38,421 bases of DNA from an uncultured Collinsella sp. (GCA_958405565.1 CATYEN010000019.1:1-38421), one strand, 5' to 3'; positions 8,111 to 16,873 are shown, numbered from the stretch's first letter. Translations and numbers: made by a program. Notes: a model not told the origin generated them from the sequence alone.

Positions 8111-9130
8111 CTACTCGGCCGTTACAGTGATGTTTTCCCGGTGCGCGCGGATAACGTTCCAGCTAAAGTGCTCGACCAGCTGCTCGGCAGAGCGCGGTGT
8201 GGCGTCCGGCGCGATGCCTGTTTGCCCGGCGAGCCAGCCCAGCAGTGCCTCGGGCGTACCAAAGCGGGCGCGGAGCTCGCCCAGGTCCAGATCGCGGTCG
8301 CGCTTGGAAAGGCGGCGGCCGCCCGGCGACATGAGCAGCGGAATGTGCGCGTAGTGCGGCGTGGAAAGTCCCAGCAGATGCTGCAGGTAGATTTGGCGCG
8401 GCGTGGAGCCCAGCAGGTCGCATCCGCGCACGACCTCGGTGACGCCCATGGCGGCGTCGTCGACCACCACGGCCAGCTGATAGGCAAATACGCCGTCGCT
8501 GCGGCGTACCAAAAAGTCGCCGCACTCGGTGGCAAGTGCCTCGCACTGGGCTCCGTACGTGCGGTCTACAAACTCGATCACGTCGCCGGCTAGGTCGTCG
8601 ACGGCGGGCACGCGCAGGCGCGTGGCCGGGGCGCGCAGGGCACTGCGGCGGGCAATCTCCTCGGCAGAAAGGCCTCTGCAGATGCCGCGGTAGATGGGCG
8701 TGCCGTCGCTGGCATGCGGCGCGCTTGCGGTGTGGAGCTCGGCGCGCGTGCAAAAACAGGGGTAGGTGAGGTCGGCGTCCTGCAGCTGGTGCAGGGCGTC
8801 TTCGTACAGATCCAGGCGATCGTGCTGGTAGTAGGGGCCTTCGTCCCACTCCAGCCCCAGCCAGGCTAGGTCGTCGATGAGTTGGGCGGCAAGTTCCGGG
8901 CGCTTACAGCGATCGTCCAGGTCCTCGATGCGCAACACGATGCTGCCGCCTTGGCTGCGGGCCGAAAGCCACGCGCACAGGCAGCTGAACACGTTGCCCA
9001 GGTGCATGCGGCCCGATGGCGACGGGGCAAAGCGCCCCACGACGGGCGGGGCTGCGGGCGTGCTGGTGGCTGCTGCCGTCGTTGGCGCGGTTGCGGAGGG
9101 CGTTGCTATGTTGTGTACGTTGATATCCAT
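8111..9130 (-). CDS. gluQ: Glutamyl-Q tRNA(Asp) synthetase
   Basis: This 339-residue enzyme activates glutamate and attaches it to queuosine in the anticodon of tRNA(Asp). It has the class I signature PSGRMHLGN (HIGH-like) after a low-complexity Ala/Thr/Pro N-terminal extension of about 30 residues, the RIEDLDD loop, cysteine motifs CFC and YRGIC that bind zinc in this family, and the SKRDRD signature (KMSKS-like). It lacks the anticodon-binding domain of GluRS, which fits GluQRS. No Shine-Dalgarno precedes the ATG; instead TATACT lies 7 nt upstream, so the mRNA may be leaderless. Confidence 0.93.
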   Translation of the reverse strand: MDINVHNIATPSATAPTTAAATSTPAAPPVVGRFAPSPSGRMHLGNVFSCLCAWLSARSQGGSIVLRIEDLDDRCKRPELAAQLIDDLAWLGLEWDEGPYYQHDRLDLYEDALHQLQDADLTYPCFCTRAELHTASAPHASDGTPIYRGICRGLSAEEIARRSALRAPATRLRVPAVDDLAGDVIEFVDRTYGAQCEALATECGDFLVRRSDGVFAYQLAVVVDDAAMGVTEVVRGCDLLGSTPRQIYLQHLLGLSTPHYAHIPLLMSPGGRRLSKRDRDLDLGELRARFGTPEALLGWLAGQTGIAPDATPRSAEQLVEHFSWNVIRAHRENITVTAE

Positions 9131-9137
9131 GCGGACG

Positions 9138-9143
9138 AGTATA
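9138..9143 (-). promoter_or_regulatory. Candidate -10 box of gluQ (leaderless start)
   Basis: TATACT on the minus strand ends 7 nt before the gluQ ATG. A transcript starting at the normal distance would begin at or next to the start codon. No convincing -35 is seen; the spacer upstream is very GC-rich. Confidence 0.4.
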
Positions 9144-9266
9144 GCGCGGGGCGCAGCGGGGAGGCGTCACTGTGGGCCGCAAGTTGTCGAGGCCCCGCAT
9201 TGCGTATGGCGGCCGCAGACTTGGTGCTTTGATTCCTGTCCATCAACTCGGCACCTTAGACGACAG

Positions 9267-9303
9267 AAACCCCGGCAGCTCTTCGCAACTGCCGGGGTTT
9301 CCG
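9267..9303. terminator. Strong hairpin in a divergent spacer
   Basis: A perfect 12-bp stem, AAACCCCGGCAG (9267-9278) with CTGCCGGGGTTT (9289-9300), has A and T runs at its ends and could act in both directions. It lies between the divergent genes gluQ and the DUF2207 gene, where no protein gene needs a terminator. The spacer 9131-9637 also has two direct copies of an 18-20 nt GTCCC motif but no supported gene. Confidence 0.7.
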
Positions 9304-9475
9304 CGGAAAAGGGGGACATGATCCTCGAGCGAACGGGAAAGGGGCAAACCGTTTTCGCTCAACTGCTTTATGCCCTTCGACCGCAGGCTCAATCAGCGTA
9401 TTCCGCGGCAACACAAAGCCGCTACACCTGTGACGGAGCTGTGGAGTGGTGTCTATCGTTGGCGCAGGCCATGCC

Positions 9476-9545
9476 AAGGACTGTCCCAAACTGCCGGCAG
9501 ATAAGGAATGTCCCTAAGTGCCAGACTCGGGTGGGACTTTTGTCC
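9476..9545. repeat. Short GTCCC-centred direct repeats
   Basis: Two copies of AAGGANTGTCCCNAANTGCC lie at 9476-9495 and 9503-9522 (3 differences by eye), followed by GGGACTTTTGTCCC at 9532-9545, a small inverted pair. They resemble decayed REP-type sequences found elsewhere in this window. Confidence 0.5.
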
Positions 9546-9637
9546 CATTTGACGTTCCGTTGGCCCAGATATTCGTCATGTGTGCCCGCAAACGTGGGAC
9601 AATGGCGATGTTGGTTTTACAGACAAAGGATGTGCCT

Positions 9638-11584
9638 ATGAACGCCCCCGTTGCCAATGCCTGCCGGCAGCGCCGCTTGTTTGCGCGATTCGTTTCCGCC
9701 TGCGCGTTTGTCGCGTTTGCGTTGCTGCTGCTTCCCGCCGCCGCGTACGCCGACGGCTACTCCATGACCCAAACCTATATCGGTGCCACGGTTGAGGCCG
9801 ATGGTTCGCTGACCGTTGTCGAGGGACGCCAGTTCGATTTCGACGACGACATCAACGGCGTGTATTGGGATATCAATACAGGCTCTAACCAGCAAGGCGG
9901 CTCGGTGGTCGTCAATGTGCTGAGCGTCGAGGAAGACGACACTGCGTTTAACAAGGTCGACAGCGCAAATAAAGGCGACGACGGCGTTTACACGGTGGAA
10001 CAGTCCGACGACGGCGTAAAGATTAAGGTGTTCAGCCCCCACGAGAGCGGCGACAGCGCAATCTACTACGTGAGTTATTCCATGACCGGTGCGGTTATGA
10101 ACTGGGCCGATACCGCCGAGCTTTACTGGAAATTCGTCGGCGACGGCTGGTCGGCGGACTCCGATGACGTCGAGATGGAAGTCTACTTTGCAAATGCCGC
10201 TGCCGGGACGGCTGCCGTCAAGGGCGATAACTTCCGCGCATGGGGCCACGGCCCGCTGACGGGCGACGTGTCACTCGATGCGGACGAGCCCATGGTCACC
10301 TATACCATTCCCTGCGTGCATGAGGGCGAATTCGCCGAGGCACGCATCGCCTTCCCCAGCGACTGGGTGCCGCAGCTTGCCGTCTCGGGCGAAAAGCGCA
10401 TGTCGACGATTCTGAGTGAAGAGAAGGAATGGGCCGACGAGGCCAACGCTCGCCGTGAGCACGCGCGTGCGGTTGCCGGCGCGATTGCCGTGGTGTGTGT
10501 TGTCGTGGCGGTTGCCTATACCGGTGTGATCGTGATGCTTAAGCTGCGCAGGCCCAAGCCCAAGCCGCTCTTTCAGGACGAGTACTTCCGCGATGTGCCC
10601 TCGGCCGACCATCCCGCGGTGCTTGCAGCTCTCATGAGCTGGAACGACGTGCCCGATCAGGCATATATCGCCACGCTTATGAAGCTCACCGACGACCGCG
10701 TGATCAAGCTGGAAGAAGCGACCGAGACCAAGAAGAAGGGTCTGCTCCGTCGCGAAAAAGAGGAGCAGACGTATCGCATCACAGTGACCGACGAGGCCTG
10801 GAAGGCTGCCAAGAAGGACGGCATCGATCGCGATGTGCTCAAGGTCTTCTTCGCCGGCGTTAAGCCCGATAAAGACGGCGTCCGTTCACGCACGTTTAGC
10901 GAGCTGGAGGAGTACGCTAGCGAGCGCACCACATCTGTTGGCGACAAGCTCGAGGACTATCAGAGCACGGTTAAGGGCAAGCTGGAGGCGCGCGAGTTTA
11001 TCGCATCGGATGGCGCTATCGCGATGGTGGCCGGCCTGGTTCTCGGCATCATCATTGTCTTTGGCATTCTGGGCTCTCTGATCTATACCGACTTTGCGGA
11101 CGCCAACGTCGGCGCCGCTATGATCTCGATTCCCGTCACGATCGTGGGCTTTGTCCTGAGCTGCACCTTCCGCCGTTACACGCCGGAGGGCGCCGAGGTG
11201 GCGGCTCGCTGCAAGGCGCTCAAGCATTGGCTCGAGGACTTTACGCGCCTGAAGGAGGCTATCCCCAGCGACCTGATCTTGTGGAACAAACTGCTGGTGA
11301 TGGGCGTTGCCCTGGGCGTTTCGAAAGAAGTGCTGCGACAGCTGGCCGAGGCCGTGCCTGCGGATCTGCGCAACAGCGACGATTTCTACGACAACTACCC
11401 CTGCTACTGGTGGTATTACCATCACTACGGCAACGAGTCTCCGCTCGATTCGTTCAACGATGTGTATCACGAGACCATTCGCGAGCTGGCTTCGAGCTCC
11501 GATAGCTCGAGCGGCGGCAGCGGCGGCGGCTTCTCTGGCGGCGGTGGTGGCGGCGCCGGCGGAGGCGGCGGCGGAACGTTCTAG
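9638..11584 (+). CDS. DUF2207 membrane protein
   Basis: This 648-residue protein has a signal peptide (residues 1 to about 37, ending AAAYA), an extracytoplasmic beta-rich DUF2207 domain, a transmembrane segment (about 278-302), a long cytoplasmic part with two winged-helix-like stretches, a paired hydrophobic region (about 470-525), and a tail made almost only of Gly and Ser. That glycine-rich end is typical of DUF2207 proteins. The function of the family is unknown. The start at 9638 is supported by AAAGGA 7 nt upstream and by the signal peptide; an upstream in-frame extension to 9518 is not coding-like. A terminator follows 14 nt after the stop. Confidence 0.88.
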   Translation: MNAPVANACRQRRLFARFVSACAFVAFALLLLPAAAYADGYSMTQTYIGATVEADGSLTVVEGRQFDFDDDINGVYWDINTGSNQQGGSVVVNVLSVEEDDTAFNKVDSANKGDDGVYTVEQSDDGVKIKVFSPHESGDSAIYYVSYSMTGAVMNWADTAELYWKFVGDGWSADSDDVEMEVYFANAAAGTAAVKGDNFRAWGHGPLTGDVSLDADEPMVTYTIPCVHEGEFAEARIAFPSDWVPQLAVSGEKRMSTILSEEKEWADEANARREHARAVAGAIAVVCVVVAVAYTGVIVMLKLRRPKPKPLFQDEYFRDVPSADHPAVLAALMSWNDVPDQAYIATLMKLTDDRVIKLEEATETKKKGLLRREKEEQTYRITVTDEAWKAAKKDGIDRDVLKVFFAGVKPDKDGVRSRTFSELEEYASERTTSVGDKLEDYQSTVKGKLEAREFIASDGAIAMVAGLVLGIIIVFGILGSLIYTDFADANVGAAMISIPVTIVGFVLSCTFRRYTPEGAEVAARCKALKHWLEDFTRLKEAIPSDLILWNKLLVMGVALGVSKEVLRQLAEAVPADLRNSDDFYDNYPCYWWYYHHYGNESPLDSFNDVYHETIRELASSSDSSSGGSGGGFSGGGGGGAGGGGGGTF

Positions 11585-11598
11585 CGAGCGCTTGCTTT

Positions 11599-11646
11599 GG
11601 GGTGGATCTTTCTGGGCGGTTGCCAGGGAAGATCCACCCCATTTTT
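11599..11646 (+). terminator. Intrinsic terminator of the DUF2207 gene
   Basis: A 12-bp perfect stem (GGGGTGGATCTT with AAGATCCACCCC) with an 18-nt loop is followed by ATTTTT. Confidence 0.85.
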
Positions 11647-11697
11647 GTGCATCGAAACGGGCCAAACTTTCCGTTGAGGACTTTCGCGCAAGGGGCA

Positions 11698-11927
11698 GTG
11701 GACAAAAAATGCCAAATATGAGTACTGTTGCTGCGTTGGTCACATATGTTTGCACATAATAACGGGCTCCTAATGAGAGTACTTCTCGTTAGGAGCCCAT
11801 TTTATTGAACATTTGGGAAGCTACGTCAGCTCGTGCAGCTGGTCGTCATGCCTACAAGCATCAAAAATGCTCCAAATCGCTGCTACTAAAAAGGTAACAG
11901 TACTCATATTTGATGTATTTTGACCAC
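11698..11927. repeat. 230-bp element with 32-bp inverted ends (GAGTACTGT family)
   Basis: The left end (11698-11729, GTGGACAAAAAATGCC...GAGTACTGTT) and the inverted right end (11896-11927) match at about 27 of 32 positions. A third, single copy of the same end sequence occurs at 38217-38248. Between the ends lies a hairpin (11764-11798) with T-rich tail. No ORF is supported inside. It is possibly a small non-autonomous mobile element or a pair of REP-like units. Confidence 0.65.
11764..11805 (+). terminator. Terminator-like hairpin inside the 230-bp element
   Basis: GGGCTCCTAA (11764-11773) pairs with TTAGGAGCCC (11789-11798), with an inner partly paired GAGA/TCTC, and is followed by ATTTTATT. 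Confidence 0.7.
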
Positions 11928-11953
11928 GGCTATCTACAAACCCTCTAGGCCAC

Positions 11954-12021
11954 TCATTGGGGACAGACTTAAATGGCTAGTTGTTGGGGATCAGTCATTG
12001 GGGACGTTCTTAAATGACTAG
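11954..12021. repeat. Tandem pair of TCATTGGGGAC...TTAAATG repeats
   Basis: Two 27-bp direct copies (11954-11980 and 11995-12021) match at about 23 positions. They lie just downstream of the GNAT stop codon. GGGGAC cores of this kind also occur in the other REP-like repeats of the window. Confidence 0.6.
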
Positions 12022-12036
12022 GTGTGGCTGCTTGGG

Positions 12037-12678
12037 CTAGGCTGTTAGGTCGAGTTCGTAGAGAAAGCTTTCGCGCGGCATGTCGTGACGACGCTCTTCG
12101 CGGTTGGCGCGGTGCGTGGCCGTGCGCTTAAAGCCGTGCAGCTCGTAGAACTTCCACGAGCAGTTAGAGTCGGTGTACAAGTGCGCCCTTGTCGCCCCGC
12201 GCGAGGACAGGTACGAGACCGCGGCATCGAGCAAAACCGAGCCAACGCCCAGGCCATGGACATCGGGATCGACGGCGAGCAGCGTGACTTCGTTGTCGTG
12301 CGGCAGCGGGCTGCTCTCGAGCAAGCGGTTGTTGGTCCGAATGGTGGCGCGCACAAACGAGAGATACTCGGCACAGGCATCGGGCTCCAGCTCACGCATC
12401 TGCGACAGCAATGCGCGTTCGGTATCCATCCAATGTTCCTTAACGGTGGTGCCGCTGCTTTGCCCCGCACGTGCGAGTGCAATGCCGCGCGCCTGGCCGT
12501 CGATTACGGCGACCTGCGAAAACGTCGATGATGAAAGGCAATAGGCAAGATCGCACGCGGCCTCAAGGCGGTTGTACTCTTCGTTATCCGAATTGTTATG
12601 CCAAAGCTGCTGCAAGATCAGCGCGATGGCGTCGAAATCTTCGGTATCAAACGGTCGGTAGAGAACCCGCGAGACCAT
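12037..12678 (-). CDS. GNAT-family N-acetyltransferase
   Basis: A 213-residue GNAT protein that would transfer an acetyl group from acetyl-CoA to an amine; the substrate is unknown. The acetyl-CoA-binding motif A is clear at about 133-152 (LLAVDPDVHGLGVGSVLL), followed by the motif B region with YELHGFKRT near residue 187. The N-terminal third is predicted helical and divergent. GAAAGAGGC precedes the ATG. It is a single-gene unit, divergent from purH across a 277-nt spacer in which I see no clear regulatory element. Confidence 0.88.
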   Translation of the reverse strand: MVSRVLYRPFDTEDFDAIALILQQLWHNNSDNEEYNRLEAACDLAYCLSSSTFSQVAVIDGQARGIALARAGQSSGTTVKEHWMDTERALLSQMRELEPDACAEYLSFVRATIRTNNRLLESSPLPHDNEVTLLAVDPDVHGLGVGSVLLDAAVSYLSSRGATRAHLYTDSNCSWKFYELHGFKRTATHRANREERRHDMPRESFLYELDLTA

Positions 12679-12955
12679 GGTGCCTCTTTCTATTGCGGAT
12701 GCATATCGAGCACAGTTCTACCACGCTATTGGCATCTAATTATGGTGCCCCTGTGTTCCATCAACTCACCGTGCCCAGTGGCGCTCCTGCAACCCCCGCC
12801 CGCAAGCTTTTTCTGCACATGCGCCCGTTGCGGGGTGCATCGATGCGCTCGATGCGCTACATTGAATCAGTATTTTCAATGCCGCTGCGCGAGCGCTGCA
12901 GATCGACGTATCACCGACTCACAGAGCACGGCGGCGTACCAGACAGGAGGACTGC

Positions 12956-14563
12956 ATGGGATCTGATGTGAAGATCGCACGCGCGTTGATCTCGGTTACC
13001 GATAAGACGGGCGTCGTCGATTTCGCACGGACGCTGGTTGACGACTTTGGCGTCGAGATCATCTCTACGGGCGGCACGGCTCGTGCCATCGAGGACGCGG
13101 GCGTTCCCGTAACCCCCATCGAGGAGTTCACGGGCTATCCCGAGATGATGGACGGCCGCGTCAAGACGCTGCACCCCAAGGTCCACGGCGCGCTGCTGGC
13201 CCGCCGCGATTCCGAGCAGCACATGCAGGAGGCCGCTCAGCACGGCATTAAGCTGATCGACCTGGTCGTCGTTAACCTGTACGAGTTCGAGAAGACCGTC
13301 GCCAACCCCGAGGTCACCTTCGCGGATGCCATTGAGCACATCGACATCGGTGGTCCTTCTATGCTGCGCTCTGCCGCCAAGAACGCCGCGAGCGTTACCG
13401 TCATCTCCGACCCGGCCGACTATGATGCCGTCCTGGCCGAGATGCGCGAGACCGGTGGCTGCACCACGCTTTCCACCCGTCGTCGCCTGCAGGTGAAGGT
13501 CTACCAGACCACCGCCGCCTACGATACGGCTATCTCCCGTTGGCTTGCCGCCCAGGCAAGCGACGTGGCGGACACCTCTGCCAAGCTCGAGATCTCGCTG
13601 GAGAAGGTCGACGACCTGCGCTATGGCGAGAATCCTCAGCAGAAGGCTACGGTCTACCGCTTTGCCGAGGGCTGTGAGAACACTGCGAGCTCGCAGTTCC
13701 CGCTCGTGGGCTCCGAGCAGATTCAGGGCAAGCCGCTCAGCTACAACAACTATCTGGATGCCGACGCCGCCTGGAACCTGGTCCGCGAGTTCGACGAGCC
13801 GGCCTGCGTGATCCTCAAGCACCAGAACCCCTGCGGTTCCGCCGTTGCCGAGGACATCACGGCCGCTTACGACCGCGCCTTCGCCTGCGATCCCAAGAGC
13901 GCCTTTGGCGGCATCATCGCCTGCAACCGCGAGGTTCCCTTTGAGTTGGTTGAGCACTTCGCCGATCAGAACAAGCAGTTCGTCGAGGTCATCATCGCCC
14001 CGAGCTACACCGATGAGGCGCTCGAGCGCATGGCTAAGCGCCCCAACCTGCGCGTGCTGGCTACCGGCGGCGTGGACCACGGCGCCAAGGTGGAGCTGCG
14101 CTCCGTCGACGGCGGCATGCTGGTGCAGGAAGTCGACCACGTGACCGAGGATCCCGCGACCTTTACGTTCCCCACCGACCGCAAGCCCACCGACGCCGAG
14201 ATGGCCGAGCTCGAGTTTGCCTGGAAGGTCTGCAAGGGCGTTAAGTCCAACGCCATCCTGGTCTCCAAGGGCAAGGCCGGCATTGGCATGGGCCCCGGTC
14301 AGCCCAACCGCGTTGACTCTGCGCTGCTTGCCTGCGAGCGTGCCGAGGACTTCTGCGAGCGCGAGGGCGTGGAGAAGGGCGGCTTTGCCTGCGCAAGCGA
14401 CGCGTTCTTCCCGTTCCGCGACAACGTCGACGTGCTTGCCGAGCATGGTGTGACCTGCATCATCCAGCCCGGCGGCTCCAAGCGCGACGACGAGAGCATC
14501 CAGGCCTGCAACGAGCATGGTATTGCGATGGTCTTCACGGGGGCCAGGCATTTTAGGCACTAG
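12956..14563 (+). CDS. purH: Bifunctional AICAR formyltransferase / IMP cyclohydrolase
   Basis: This 535-residue enzyme carries out the last two steps of purine synthesis: formylation of AICAR by 10-formyl-tetrahydrofolate, then ring closure to IMP. The N-terminal IMP cyclohydrolase domain (about 1-200) has ISTGGTA, DGRVKTLHPK and DIGGPSMLR. The C-terminal transformylase domain has YGENPQQ, KHQNPCG, DPKSAFGG, and the end ASDAFFPFRD...IIQPGGSKRDDE. Length is normal and all key motifs are present. AGGAGG lies 6 nt before the ATG. No other pur gene is adjacent. Confidence 0.98.
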   Translation: MGSDVKIARALISVTDKTGVVDFARTLVDDFGVEIISTGGTARAIEDAGVPVTPIEEFTGYPEMMDGRVKTLHPKVHGALLARRDSEQHMQEAAQHGIKLIDLVVVNLYEFEKTVANPEVTFADAIEHIDIGGPSMLRSAAKNAASVTVISDPADYDAVLAEMRETGGCTTLSTRRRLQVKVYQTTAAYDTAISRWLAAQASDVADTSAKLEISLEKVDDLRYGENPQQKATVYRFAEGCENTASSQFPLVGSEQIQGKPLSYNNYLDADAAWNLVREFDEPACVILKHQNPCGSAVAEDITAAYDRAFACDPKSAFGGIIACNREVPFELVEHFADQNKQFVEVIIAPSYTDEALERMAKRPNLRVLATGGVDHGAKVELRSVDGGMLVQEVDHVTEDPATFTFPTDRKPTDAEMAELEFAWKVCKGVKSNAILVSKGKAGIGMGPGQPNRVDSALLACERAEDFCEREGVEKGGFACASDAFFPFRDNVDVLAEHGVTCIIQPGGSKRDDESIQACNEHGIAMVFTGARHFRH

Positions 14564-14567
14564 AGGC

Positions 14568-14662
14568 TTTCCCAAGCACCCGACCTTGCCCCTCAAACCG
14601 TCGCTTGCGTACATTTAGTACGCGGCGCTCCTCTTTCGGGGCAATCTCGGGCACTTGGAAAA
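14568..14662. repeat. Long palindrome with 25-nt arms after purH
   Basis: The left arm (14568-14592) and right arm (14638-14662) pair with only a few mismatches. The enclosed segment has a central perfect hairpin GCGTAC-N5-GTACGC (14607-14623). Its layout, outer arms plus asymmetric shoulders plus central hairpin with ACATT.AGT, resembles the elements at 26125 and 28358, but the core sequence is different. Confidence 0.75.
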
Positions 14663-14734
14663 CCCTTAATGGGATGTTGTTCTATCCCATTAGGCTGATC
14701 GGTCGCCTGACCATATCGTCAAAATAATCTCTGC

Positions 14735-14770
14735 AAAAGACGGTCGCTCCGTTTGGAGGGCCGTCTTTTT
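14735..14770 (+). terminator. Intrinsic terminator after purH
   Basis: AAAAGACGG (14735-14743) pairs with CCGTCTTTT (14761-14769), with an inner CTCC/GGAG stem and a T run. Another hairpin, TAATGGGAT with ATCCCATTA (about 14667-14692), lies just before it. Confidence 0.85.
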
Positions 14771-14810
14771 GGTATAAGAGGACGGAATGACTAACACGAA
14801 AGGTATGACC

Positions 14811-15521
14811 ATGCCCCAGATTGATGATGCCGAGCTGTTTGGCAATGCCGAGGACCAGCGTGCGTACGAGGACTTTTGCGCCAATCAGGAGGCGGTCGAG
14901 AAGTTTACGCTCGACAAGCCCGCACTTATCTGTCGCTGGCGCATGTCCAACAAAAAGGTGCCCATGCTCAACCGTCACATTCGCGCGCTGTCCGAGCGCC
15001 TGGTGCAGGGCGAGCCACTCACTCATAACATGCTCAGCTGGGCCAAGCAGCACGTTGAGTGGTCGCTTGCCGAGGGCGATTACACTGCGCGCGACGGCGT
15101 GCTCATGCTGGTGATCGACATCAACGGCAACGCTGCCATGACGGTGGGGGAGTACGAGCCGCTAGCCGATACGTCGGCCAAGGCGCTGCGCGCCCGCTCC
15201 GCCGAGGCCCGCTCCGAGGCCGACGAGACCGGCGTGGCGCCCGAGCTGCTCGCCGCCGTCAACAACGGCGAGCTGGCCTTTGTGGCGCCGGCGGACGAGT
15301 GCCTGTGCGGCACGGCGACGCTCATCGAGCAGCTGGCCCAGACCAAGGGCATCCCGGTCACGCGCGTGGACATTCCCGCACAGCTCAAGGGCGCGCTGTT
15401 CCTGGTGAGCGACGAGCACGGCGTGGTTCCCGCGACCGAGACGGACGCCGCGGAGGCCGACGCCGCCACGGTCGCCTTCTTTGCCGAAGGCTACGAAAAG
15501 CTCCGCGCCCGCCGCACCTAA
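14811..15521 (+). CDS. Unrecognised 236-residue acidic soluble protein
   Basis: No family is recognised. There is no signal peptide or membrane segment. The N-terminal half is helical; the middle has a beta-like stretch (VLMLVIDINGNAAMTV), and an Ala/Glu/Arg-rich helix joins it to a C-terminal part with a CLCGTAT motif. Start choice: TATAAG at 14773-14778 looks like a -10 box that would start transcription near 14785, and AAAGG lies 7 nt before the ATG at 14811. An ATG at 14787 would add eight residues and has AGAGGA close to it. The upper terminator isolates it from purH. Confidence 0.75.
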   Translation: MPQIDDAELFGNAEDQRAYEDFCANQEAVEKFTLDKPALICRWRMSNKKVPMLNRHIRALSERLVQGEPLTHNMLSWAKQHVEWSLAEGDYTARDGVLMLVIDINGNAAMTVGEYEPLADTSAKALRARSAEARSEADETGVAPELLAAVNNGELAFVAPADECLCGTATLIEQLAQTKGIPVTRVDIPAQLKGALFLVSDEHGVVPATETDAAEADAATVAFFAEGYEKLRARRT

Positions 15522-15539
15522 CCTCAAGGCGGGGTGGGC

Positions 15540-16721
15540 TTACTGAAGCGAGCGAGCGCATTCGATGGCGTAGGCGAGCGACAGCTGCTCCATCTCCGGG
15601 GCGCATTTGTAACTCAGCCCGGTGAGAGCTGTCACCTTATCGAGGCGATATCGAATCGTGTTCGGGTGCTGGTTAGTCTGCTTGGCGGTTCGCTCGATAC
15701 GTCGGTCATTCTCGATGAATGCGGCGAGCGTGGATTCCAGCTCGCTGCCATGCTCACTGTCGTGCTCGCGTATCGGCGAGAGAATCGCCTCCGAGAACGA
15801 TCGCATCTCCGGGGTTTCCGCAAAAGGCATCACGGTTCTCAGGATGCCGAGCTGCGCATAGCGGACGGGGCCCTCGGCTCGTTGACAAGATAGGCGCTGC
15901 GTGTAAATCGCCTGCGAGATCGCCTGCGCCACTGCCTCGTCTCCAAACAGAATATCGCTGATGCCAAGCCCTTCCGCTCCGCCATCGATGCCGCCAGCCT
16001 CGATGAGCTCCGTGAGCGCCTGCACGATTCGCTCCACATCGAGCGTCTGCTCCGAGTCGCTTGTCGCTACGAATAACAGACCTCCGTCATAGGGTGCCAG
16101 CATGTTGTGGCATCCGGCGAGGGTTGATTTTGCACAGAGACGTTCGATTTGCAAAAACGTACGCGGGTCGAGGGGCTCTGCAAACGATGCGAACAGGGCG
16201 ACCGTTTCGTCCAGAAATGACGGGTTGAGGCCTCGGATGCGTCGGCAGATGGACTCGGGCGATACGTCTGTCCTCAGGGCATCGATTTCGCGCTGTGCGA
16301 AGTCGATGGACGCGAGCTGCTCGATATGCCGTTTGACCTCATAGATGACGCTGTCAAAGAACAGTGAGTCGTCGGTCGTGAGAAAGACCGGATAGTGCCG
16401 CGCGTTGGCGTAACGGATGGCTTGGTCGGGAATCGGGATGTGCAGGACGTTTTTGATGATGAGACCGCTCGTTCCCTTGGCGACGAGGTATTTCACGGCT
16501 TCAGTGATGAGGTACGGGTCGTCCTTCGCATAGAGGAAGGTGCTGAGGACGATCTCGTCTGAGCTGAAGTTGACGCGCTGGTACTTGTTTTTGAGGCCGG
16601 GCATGAGTTCATAATCGAGGATCCCGACGCCGGAGACGGCACGCGAGACGCCATCGCTGCCGGCGATTAGGCGGACCGATCCCTCATATTCCCGTGAGAA
16701 GTCCGAGACGGTGTATAGCAT
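15540..16721 (-). CDS. PucR-family transcriptional regulator
   Basis: This 393-residue regulator has an N-terminal region like the purine-catabolism (PucR) sensor domain (about 1-125), a middle GGDEF-like connector, and a C-terminal PucR helix-turn-helix (about 340-385, with RTAKQTNQHPNTIRYRL). It ends 19 nt from the convergent gene at 15521. The gene is divergent from an ornithine-cyclodeaminase-family enzyme and an aminotransferase, which it probably controls in response to an amino-acid-like ligand. The start at 16721 has AAGG 8 nt upstream; an ATG at 16727 is too near to it. A very long open frame continues upstream only as the shadow of the two plus-strand enzymes. Confidence 0.88.
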   Translation of the reverse strand: MLYTVSDFSREYEGSVRLIAGSDGVSRAVSGVGILDYELMPGLKNKYQRVNFSSDEIVLSTFLYAKDDPYLITEAVKYLVAKGTSGLIIKNVLHIPIPDQAIRYANARHYPVFLTTDDSLFFDSVIYEVKRHIEQLASIDFAQREIDALRTDVSPESICRRIRGLNPSFLDETVALFASFAEPLDPRTFLQIERLCAKSTLAGCHNMLAPYDGGLLFVATSDSEQTLDVERIVQALTELIEAGGIDGGAEGLGISDILFGDEAVAQAISQAIYTQRLSCQRAEGPVRYAQLGILRTVMPFAETPEMRSFSEAILSPIREHDSEHGSELESTLAAFIENDRRIERTAKQTNQHPNTIRYRLDKVTALTGLSYKCAPEMEQLSLAYAIECARSLQ

Positions 16722-16873
16722 CAACATCACCTTGTAAATCACTACAATAAGTACTGGTATAAATAGGATAATTGCACATCCGTATGCCGGTGGTGCGAGA
16801 AATAGTTCAAATATTTGCTGATAGAAGGAAAAACAGATTGAGAATCGTTGTAAATTCCAACAAGAAATGATCC

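Noticed and set aside
12911..14614. Minus-strand open frame of 567 codons opposite purH
   Set aside because: Complete shadow of purH; Leu/Gly/Val/His-rich composition typical of antisense frames in GC-rich DNA.
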